DNA of 20,137 nt, taken from UBA11540 sp045536425. GTDB lineage: Bacteria > Bacillota > Clostridia > Oscillospirales > Ruminococcaceae. The stretch is taken from assembly GCA_045536425.1 (NCBI GenBank), contig JAZSNN010000038.1, positions 1-20,137 on the forward strand, in the 5' to 3' direction. Below, one piece after another: positions 15,209 to 20,137 of the stretch. A model generated the notes under the pieces. That model saw only the letters and a program-made list of their open reading frames with translations, searched no databases and was not told the DNA's origin. Numbering within the stretch: the first letter of the stretch is position 1; every line of letters begins with the position of its first letter. A program made the translations under genes and the position numbers.

Positions 15209-15919
15209 TCAGATTCTACTTCCGTTATTGTAGGCGGTGGGAAGTCCCTCGCGCCAGATGTGCGAGTCGGAGGAATAGGTCAACACCCTCGGTATCGCAT
15301 ACTCGCCATACTCCACAAAATCCACAACCGTCATCCCGGTGTGACACATATCAAACTGTGATGCAAACTTTGGGTAAGGGATGTCCAAAAGATAACTCAA
15401 AAACACACCGCCAAATCCCGCGTGTGCAAAGAGGGCTATACGTTCGCCGTTTGGCTCTACAATACGAAATCTGCCGTCCTTGTGCTCAAAGCCGAGCGAC
15501 AAAAGCCATCTATCGATTTCGTCGTAGATCCATTGCAGTTTATTTCCGAAATCAAAGTCCTTTAGTTTGGGATGTTCATACCATTTGAGCCCAAGCTCTG
15601 CCATCTCGCGAGAGGCAAAAAGCACTCGGTACTCAGAGATGGAGTCAATCCAAACCCGATTGCCGTCAGCGTTGGTGATAGAAAGTGCCGTCCAAGGATG
15701 ATGCTCGTTTGCAAAATCGAGCAGGGTGACCTCTTGTTTTAGAATCTCGGCAGTAGGCTGAGCTGTCTGTATTGCACGGTTTGAGGTCGACGAAAAAACC
15801 CTGTCAATCCCGTGGGCGCAGACTCTTTTTGCAACCGCCTCTGCCTGTCTGTGACCGAGAGGTGTGAGCTCATCGGGGTTATAGGTCGGGTCCCCGTGTC
15901 TTATGTAATATAAAATCAT
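15209..15919 (-). CDS. Histidine phosphatase family protein (phosphoglycerate mutase-like)
   Basis: 236 aa. The N-terminal YYIRHGDPTYN holds the phospho-accepting His; the second catalytic His is in ALFAHAGFGGVFLSYLL. RVFSSTSNRAIQTAQPTA is the usual second Arg-containing motif. The middle (WYEHPKLKDFDFGNKLQWIY) is longer than in small SixA-type enzymes. Phosphatase rather than mutase activity is likely; the substrate is unknown. The open frame begins at 15958, but ATG 15917-15919 is chosen because AGAGGTGG lies a few nt upstream and the RHG motif is then at residues 7-9. It has its own promoter and probably leads an operon with the YwaF-like gene. Confidence 0.85.
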   Translation of the reverse strand: MILYYIRHGDPTYNPDELTPLGHRQAEAVAKRVCAHGIDRVFSSTSNRAIQTAQPTAEILKQEVTLLDFANEHHPWTALSITNADGNRVWIDSISEYRVLFASREMAELGLKWYEHPKLKDFDFGNKLQWIYDEIDRWLLSLGFEHKDGRFRIVEPNGERIALFAHAGFGGVFLSYLLDIPYPKFASQFDMCHTGMTVVDFVEYGEYAIPRVLTYSSDSHIWREGLPTAYNNGSRI

Positions 15920-15946
15920 ACTGCCACCTCTTTTCATTACCCTTCT

Positions 15947-15975
15947 ATTGTATAACATCTCAAACGGTTTTTCAA
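15947..15975 (-). promoter_or_regulatory. Promoter of the histidine phosphatase gene
   Basis: Minus strand: TTGAAA (15970-15975), 17-bp spacer, TACAAT (15947-15952). Start near 15940, consistent with the ATG at 15919 rather than 15958. Confidence 0.75.
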
Positions 15976-16028
15976 GAGAAGTCTCGACTGCTTTCGCTAT
16001 GTTTTTTGAAAGCGCAGAGATATGTTTT

Positions 16029-16062
16029 AAAAAAGCCCCGCTTGATTTTCAAGCGAGGCTTT
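16029..16062 (-). terminator. Terminator of the BofC-like/PBP operon
   Basis: Minus strand: 14-bp stem with one G-U pair (16049-16062 with 16032-16045), 3-nt loop, T6 run (complement of 16029-16034). It overlaps the last two bases of the PBP stop codon. Confidence 0.88.
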
Positions 16063-17644
16063 ATCCGTATTTTTCGAGAAGATATAGGCGGTCGCAGATG
16101 GCTTTGAAGACGGGGGCGGCATATCTCGAGCCACTGTCTGCGCCCTCGTTGACGATGATTATTGCATATTTCGGATTTTCGGCAGGATAAAAGCCCGAAA
16201 ACCACGCGTCGACAATCTCATTTCCCTCGCTGTCGAGTCTGCCAGTCTGTGCCGAAGCGGTTTTGCCTCCCGCAGACAGAAGGTCGGGTTTTGCGCGGGT
16301 ACCGCTTCCCTGTTCCACGACGGAAATCATCATCTGTTGCAGTTTTTTGGCGGTGGCAACGCTCATCACGCGCTGTGGCGAGTAGTGCGCGGTATAGCTC
16401 TGCATCTCGGTTCCGTCGGCATTTGTAAAGCCCTCGACGATGTAGGGATAGACCATATTCCCGTCGTTTGCAATCGCAGATATGAGCGAACAAATCTGCA
16501 CGGGTGTTGCGAGTAGCTTTCCTTGTCCAAAGCCGAGATTGGCAAGTTCGGCGGGATTTTTGAGTTCGTCGAGGTTTGGCAGATACCCGCTCGACGAGCT
16601 GTAGTTGTCGGCAAGGATGGTATATTCCCCAAAGCAGAGCCGTTTTGCAAAGCCGACAAGGCGGTTTGCAGTCAGCTCGGTCGCGAGGTTTATGAAATAG
16701 GTGTTGCAGGAAACCTCGAGCGCCTCGGTCATATTCATAGTCTTTGGAAGCGAATGGTTTTTGCAGGTGAAAACCTGTCCCGAGATGTTTACCCATCCTT
16801 TACATTCGTGGGTGTAGTCCTCGGTATATCCGTTTTCGAGCGCGAGAGCGGCAACCGCAAGCTTGAAAGTTGAGCCGACGTTGTGCTCACTAAACGCACG
16901 GTTGATAAAGGGTGACATTGGGTCGTCGAGCGAGCTTGCCACATCATTGGGGTCGAAGTCGGGAAGGCTCAGACTCGCTCTGACTGCGCCCGTTGACACC
17001 TCGCAGACTAGCACGGCACCGCTTTTGATGAGTTTTGGTGCTTCCTCCTCGACAATCTGTTGGATTTTGCTGTCGACGGTCAGCACTATCCCCTCTTTTT
17101 TGTTATACCCGCTATCCTCGATTTCGGGAGCGACGGAATCGAGCGCACGCATCAGACCGTCGACGTGAAACCGCACTCGGAGCTTTCCCGAAAGGCTTTC
17201 GAGGTAGTCATTGTAGGCTCTCTCAATGCCATAGACCCCGTTTTTGTCTCCGTCGAGGTGACCGACAATATGTGTGGCAAGGGTGTTTTCATACCTTTTC
17301 ACACATTCTAGTAGCGTGAGCTTTCCCGAGTAGAGCGCTTTTTCCACCTCGGTGATATACGGTGTGCCCGAAAGGTCGCTCTTGCCCGTCGCCTCAAAGA
17401 GTGCGGCATTTGCCTCGGGGGTGCCCGTGGAGGCTATCTTGTAGGTAGTGCCCGCGTTGACAAGGGGTTTTAGATTCGTGTCGTATATCATTCCGCGCGA
17501 GGTGTCGGCGGTTACAAGGTAGGAGCTCTGTCGGTTTGCCACGGCAGAGGTGCCCTTATCGTAGGTCAGCATAAACACTCTGAAAAAGAGCACCGCACAA
17601 ACCACCGTGAAAAAGCAGGACAAAAATGCAATCTTCTGTTTCAT
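16061..17644 (-). CDS. Class B penicillin-binding protein (PBP2/SpoVD-like transpeptidase)
   Basis: Cross-links peptidoglycan outside the membrane. 527 aa: one N-terminal membrane anchor (about 5-27), a dimerisation-type region (about 45-165), and a transpeptidase domain (about 185-520). Active-site motifs: S258-TF-K261 with the acylated Ser, S312-C-N314, and K461-T-A463, where most PBPs have KTG. GFGQGKLLATPVQ is the usual strand after SxN. No PASTA domain. It is shorter than typical MrdA and more like the short clostridial PBP2 proteins; whether it acts in elongation, division or sporulation is not decided by sequence. Its ATG overlaps the upstream stop by 1 nt (TGATG), indicating translational coupling to the BofC-like gene. 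Confidence 0.9.
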   Translation of the reverse strand: MKQKIAFLSCFFTVVCAVLFFRVFMLTYDKGTSAVANRQSSYLVTADTSRGMIYDTNLKPLVNAGTTYKIASTGTPEANAALFEATGKSDLSGTPYITEVEKALYSGKLTLLECVKRYENTLATHIVGHLDGDKNGVYGIERAYNDYLESLSGKLRVRFHVDGLMRALDSVAPEIEDSGYNKKEGIVLTVDSKIQQIVEEEAPKLIKSGAVLVCEVSTGAVRASLSLPDFDPNDVASSLDDPMSPFINRAFSEHNVGSTFKLAVAALALENGYTEDYTHECKGWVNISGQVFTCKNHSLPKTMNMTEALEVSCNTYFINLATELTANRLVGFAKRLCFGEYTILADNYSSSSGYLPNLDELKNPAELANLGFGQGKLLATPVQICSLISAIANDGNMVYPYIVEGFTNADGTEMQSYTAHYSPQRVMSVATAKKLQQMMISVVEQGSGTRAKPDLLSAGGKTASAQTGRLDSEGNEIVDAWFSGFYPAENPKYAIIIVNEGADSGSRYAAPVFKAICDRLYLLEKYG

Positions 17645-17988
17645 CAGCTTGTATAGTCCTCTATTCTCGCGCGAAGCTGTTCTTCACCCGCAATTTCGAT
17701 GCCGTTTTTCAATAGAATTTGGTCATATTCGGGAAGAAGCGCGACGCTGACCTCGAAAACCCTGTATATCGTGCCGTCCTCGTTGAATACTGCGACTTGC
17801 CCCTCGTGTTCACGCATCAGATATTTCGTTTTTTCTGCGACAATGGTTTTTGCAAGGGGCTCGGACGGGGTTTCACTCGGTGCTTTTTCGTCGGATATGC
17901 CCCAGAAAGACAGCCCCATCACGACAGACACCAAAAGAATTGTCGCCGCCACCACCGCGGCAATACTTATATTCTTCAAAAAAATCAT
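17644..17988 (-). CDS. Small membrane-anchored protein with BofC C-terminal-like domain
   Basis: 114 aa. One N-terminal membrane helix (about 5-30), a Pro/Ser/Glu-rich linker (about 33-50), and a C-terminal domain running from YLMREHEGQVAVFNEDGTIY through VALLPEYDQILLKNGIEI to RIEDYTS. That pattern resembles the C-terminal domain of BofC, which in Bacillus restrains SpoIVB signalling in the forespore; the function of clostridial stand-alone versions is not known. Start odd: GAGG (17990-17993) is only 1 nt from ATG 17988, too close, while TTG at codon 4 (17979) would be 10 nt away, so TTG may be the real start. No good promoter is seen upstream. Translation is coupled to the PBP gene. Confidence 0.7.
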   Translation of the reverse strand: MIFLKNISIAAVVAATILLVSVVMGLSFWGISDEKAPSETPSEPLAKTIVAEKTKYLMREHEGQVAVFNEDGTIYRVFEVSVALLPEYDQILLKNGIEIAGEEQLRARIEDYTS

Positions 17989-18037
17989 TCCTCAACTTTT
18001 TTAGTTATTATTTGCCAAAAGTGGCTTTGATATTCGG

Positions 18038-18066
18038 TTGTTTTTTCTTTTGGTTTGTTGTAGAAT
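18038..18066 (+). promoter_or_regulatory. Possible promoter of the four-helix-bundle gene
   Basis: TTGTTT (18038-18043), 17-bp spacer, TAGAAT (18061-18066). The start, near 18073, would place the whole left hairpin array in the 5' leader of the mRNA. Confidence 0.5.
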
Positions 18067-18081
18067 ATAGATATACGTTGT

Positions 18082-18165
18082 TTCACGACAACAAAGTTGT
18101 CAATTCATGCCCATTCGGGCGATTCACGGCAACGCCGATTCACGACAACAAAGTTGTCAATTCAT
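18082..18165. repeat. Left mini-hairpin array (four hairpins)
   Basis: Four short hairpins separated by 7-nt linkers of form RATTCAY: GACAAC-aaa-GTTGTC (18087-18101), GCCC-attc-GGGC (18109-18120), GGC-aac-GCC (18128-18136), and GACAAC-aaa-GTTGTC (18144-18158). The first and fourth lie in identical 27-nt blocks (18082-18108 and 18139-18165), period 57. The last linker ends 15 nt before the ATG of the four-helix-bundle gene. Confidence 0.85.
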
Positions 18166-18180
18166 TTTTTGGAGAACAGT

Positions 18181-18534
18181 ATGAAAGAAAACACTCTTGT
18201 AACCTTGTCAAAACAGTTTGCTGTTGACATAATCTCTCTGTGTGGTAAAACAAAGGAACGCAAAGCAAGTTCTATACTAACAAACCAACTTTTGAGATGT
18301 GGCACAAGCATTGGCGCAAACGTCCACGAAGCCAACTATGCGGCAAGTCGAGCCGATTTCGTAAACAAGCTTCAAATCTCTTTGAAGGAGTGTTACGAGA
18401 GCGATTATTGGCTGGGCATTTTTGTTGAAACTAAAATAATAACAAACGAAGAGTATTCGCTCTTGCACCAAAAATGCTCCAAAATCAGAACTCTCCTTAC
18501 CGCTTCTATCAACACCGCAAAAACCAAACTATAA
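18181..18534 (+). CDS. Four-helix-bundle protein (S23/IVP family)
   Basis: 117 aa, almost entirely helical. Family signature RCGTSIGANVHEANYAAS followed by ADFVNKLQISLKE and the aromatic YWLGIF. Members include proteins encoded in 23S rRNA intervening sequences of spirochaetes and the Avd accessory protein of diversity-generating retroelements; these form pentameric or similar nucleic-acid-binding barrels. The role of free-standing copies is unknown. ATG 18181 is chosen because GGAG lies 7 nt upstream; an in-frame TTG at 18097 would translate the hairpin array and is rejected. No reverse transcriptase or rRNA is nearby. The gene is enclosed by hairpin arrays on both sides, suggesting that gene and repeats belong together. 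Confidence 0.88.
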   Translation: MKENTLVTLSKQFAVDIISLCGKTKERKASSILTNQLLRCGTSIGANVHEANYAASRADFVNKLQISLKECYESDYWLGIFVETKIITNEEYSLLHQKCSKIRTLLTASINTAKTKL

Positions 18535-18535
18535 T

Positions 18536-18608
18536 GAATCGCCTTCGGCATGAATCGAAGACCCGGTCTTCGTGAATTGCCTTCGGCATAAATCGATGCT
18601 AACGCATC
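18536..18608. repeat. Right mini-hairpin array (four hairpins)
   Basis: Begins right after the stop codon: GCC-ttc-GGC (18541-18549), GAAGAC-ccg-GTCTTC (18557-18571), GCC-ttc-GGC (18579-18587), GATGC-taac-GCATC (18595-18608). Linkers are ATGAATC, GTGAATT and ATAAATC, i.e. the reverse complement of the RATTCAY linkers on the left, so the two arrays face each other. No T-run follows, so it is a poor terminator, and malQ may be co-transcribed. Confidence 0.85.
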
Positions 18609-18629
18609 ATTTTAATAGGGGGAAAGATT

Positions 18630-20126
18630 ATGAAAAACCGTTCTTCAGGTGTTTTAATGAACATATCCTCGCTTCCGTCGCCGTTTTCGACGGGTGTTTT
18701 CGGCAAGGAGGCGCGTGACTTTGCCGACAGCATCAGAGAGATGGGCTTTTCAAAGTGGCAGGTATTGCCTCTCGGCCCTATCGACCGCGAAAACTCGCCA
18801 TATACCGCTGACAGCGCCTTTGCGGGAAATATACTTTTCATCGACCCGAGAGCGCTGTTTGACGATGGGCTTATTACCGAAGAGGAGCTCGAGTCCTGCA
18901 GATACACGGGAAGTGTTTACGTTGCGGACTATGACTTTGCGCGAGAGACCAAAACCGCTGTTTTGAAGTCGGCTTTTTCAAGAATTACGCCCGAACTCGA
19001 CAAAAAACTCGACGAGTTTTGCGAAAAAAAAACGTGGCTTTGTGACTATGCGCTTTTTCTCGCGATAAAAGAAGCGAAGGACGGTGCTCCGTGGTGGGAA
19101 TTCGGCGAGCTGTCAAGCTACAAGACCGCCAAAAAGCGCGAAGCGGAGTTTGACACCCGTTTCTATAAATTCTGTCAGTTTGTCTTCTTTGAGCAGTGGC
19201 AGAAGCTCAAAACCTATGCAAACCAAAAGGGCGTTGAGATAATCGGCGATATGCCCATCTATGTTGCGCCCGACAGCTGTGACGTTTGGTCGCACCCCGA
19301 CCTGTTCTGGCTCGACCAAAAGACCTATGCGCCGATAAAGGTTGCGGGTTGTCCGCCCGACTATTTCTCCGAGGACGGACAGTTTTGGGGAAATCCCATC
19401 TACAATTGGGAGAAGATGGAGAAGAATGGCTTTAAGTGGTGGATAGAGCGCATCAAATCCGCTCTTTCGCTCTACGACACGGTGCGAATCGACCATTTTC
19501 GCGGTATGGCGTCCTATTGGGCAATCCCCGCAGACGCAGAGTCCGCAAAAGAGGGTCATTGGGAAAAGGGCCCCGCGAAAAAGCTATTTGACGCGATAAA
19601 CAAAGCTATTGAAAACCCGTCTATCATTGCCGAGGATCTCGGCACATTTGGTGAGGACGTTATCGAGCTCCTTGACTATACAAAATTCCCCGGAATGAGA
19701 GTTATACAGTTTGCGTTCGCTGACGAGGGCGACCGAAACTGCACCCATCTTCCTCACAACTACCCCAAAAACTGCCTTGCCTACGTCGGCACCCACGACA
19801 ACAACACCCTTCTCGGCTGGCTGTGGGAAGCGTCGGAGTATGAGCGTCGCTTTGCGCTCGACTACTGCGGATTCAAGGGCGACAACTGGGGCGAGGGCGG
19901 AAAACGTGCTCCCGCGTGTCGTTCTGTCATCGAAACGGTGTGGAAATCCCCCGCAAACACCGCGATTATCGCCGTTCAGGATATCCTCGGCTATGGCGCG
20001 GACGCGAGAATGAACGTCCCCGGTGTCCCCGACAAGAACTGGGGCTTCAGGGCGACAAAAGAGGCGCTTGACGACATAGACTTCGAATATTTCAAACGCA
20101 TCAATCGGGTTTTTGGAAGAGAATAA
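18630..20126 (+). CDS. malQ: 4-alpha-glucanotransferase (amylomaltase, GH77)
   Basis: Transfers alpha-1,4-glucan segments between maltodextrins in the cytoplasm, used in maltose/maltodextrin and glycogen turnover. 498 aa, complete and of normal length for bacterial GH77. Motifs: SSLPSPFSTGVFGKEARDF at the N-terminus, IGDMPIYVAPDSCDVW, VRIDHFRG with nucleophile Asp288, IIAEDLGTFGEDV with acid/base Glu335, and YVGTHDNNT with the third carboxylate Asp390. ATG 18630 is preceded by AGGGGGAAAG. No clear promoter is visible between the four-helix-bundle stop and this start (95 nt, filled by the right hairpin array), so transcription may come through the small gene. Functionally it pairs with glgB/glgC at the other end of the window. 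Confidence 0.95.
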   Translation: MKNRSSGVLMNISSLPSPFSTGVFGKEARDFADSIREMGFSKWQVLPLGPIDRENSPYTADSAFAGNILFIDPRALFDDGLITEEELESCRYTGSVYVADYDFARETKTAVLKSAFSRITPELDKKLDEFCEKKTWLCDYALFLAIKEAKDGAPWWEFGELSSYKTAKKREAEFDTRFYKFCQFVFFEQWQKLKTYANQKGVEIIGDMPIYVAPDSCDVWSHPDLFWLDQKTYAPIKVAGCPPDYFSEDGQFWGNPIYNWEKMEKNGFKWWIERIKSALSLYDTVRIDHFRGMASYWAIPADAESAKEGHWEKGPAKKLFDAINKAIENPSIIAEDLGTFGEDVIELLDYTKFPGMRVIQFAFADEGDRNCTHLPHNYPKNCLAYVGTHDNNTLLGWLWEASEYERRFALDYCGFKGDNWGEGGKRAPACRSVIETVWKSPANTAIIAVQDILGYGADARMNVPGVPDKNWGFRATKEALDDIDFEYFKRINRVFGRE

Positions 20127-20137
20127 CGACAAACCGG

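Noticed and set aside
18097..18180. Upstream TTG start for the four-helix-bundle protein
   Set aside because: It would translate the hairpin array into non-conserved residues; the ATG at 18181 has a Shine-Dalgarno and matches the family's N-terminus.
18181..18534. Avd component of a diversity-generating retroelement
   Set aside because: No reverse transcriptase, template repeat or variable-repeat target gene is found in the neighbourhood.
18082..18608. CRISPR array
   Set aside because: The repeats are short hairpins with 7-nt linkers, not 25-40-bp repeats with unique spacers of similar length, and no cas gene is present.

Overview
The window looks like chromosomal DNA from an anaerobic, gut-type member of the Clostridia (Oscillospirales-like Firmicutes); this is inferred from gene content, not from a database match. 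Supporting signs are strong GGAGG-type ribosome binding sites, sigma-A promoters with nearly invariant 17-bp spacing, tRNA genes with encoded CCA, a PerR / reverse-rubrerythrin oxidative-stress pair, a BofC-like protein beside a class B PBP, and glycogen genes of the glgB-glgC type.

Layout. Positions 1-2880 (minus): the 3'-truncated glgC and the complete glgB, with a clear promoter upstream of glgB. Positions 2880-4930: an AT-richer island with one plus-strand gene for an AlbA_2/Schlafen-type ATP-binding regulator, ended by a bidirectional terminator. Positions 4941-8460 (minus): an orphan 220-aa protein and a large intracellular GH2 beta-galactosidase, each with its own promoter. Positions 8552-9565 (plus): perR and reverse rubrerythrin, with a 7-1-7 palindrome (Per-box-like) at the start site. 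Positions 9574-10966: a 105-bp palindromic intergenic repeat, a terminator overlapped by a promoter, and a lipoprotein gene. Positions 11086-13230 (minus): an ArsB/NhaD-type ion transporter and a glycerophosphodiester phosphodiesterase. Positions 13347-13575 (minus): a tRNA-Thr/tRNA-Tyr operon. Positions 13623-14353 (plus): a DUF975-like membrane protein. Positions 14396-15975 (minus): a histidine phosphatase followed by a YwaF-like membrane protein. Positions 16032-17988 (minus): a BofC-like protein and a penicillin-binding protein, coupled by a 1-nt overlap. Positions 18038-20126 (plus): a four-helix-bundle (S23/IVP-type) gene enclosed between two arrays of short hairpins, then malQ.

How it works together. 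Glucan metabolism appears at both ends: ADP-glucose synthesis and branching on the left, 4-alpha-glucanotransferase on the right. The beta-galactosidase adds sugar scavenging. PerR and rubrerythrin form a self-contained peroxide-response operon. The BofC-like/PBP pair acts at the cell envelope, possibly in sporulation.

The most unusual structure is at 18082-18608. A four-helix-bundle gene has four mini-hairpins on each side, and the linkers between hairpins read as reverse complements on the two sides. This suggests a small repeat-plus-protein unit comparable in design, though not in sequence, to REP/RAYT elements or to the 23S rRNA intervening sequences that carry related proteins.
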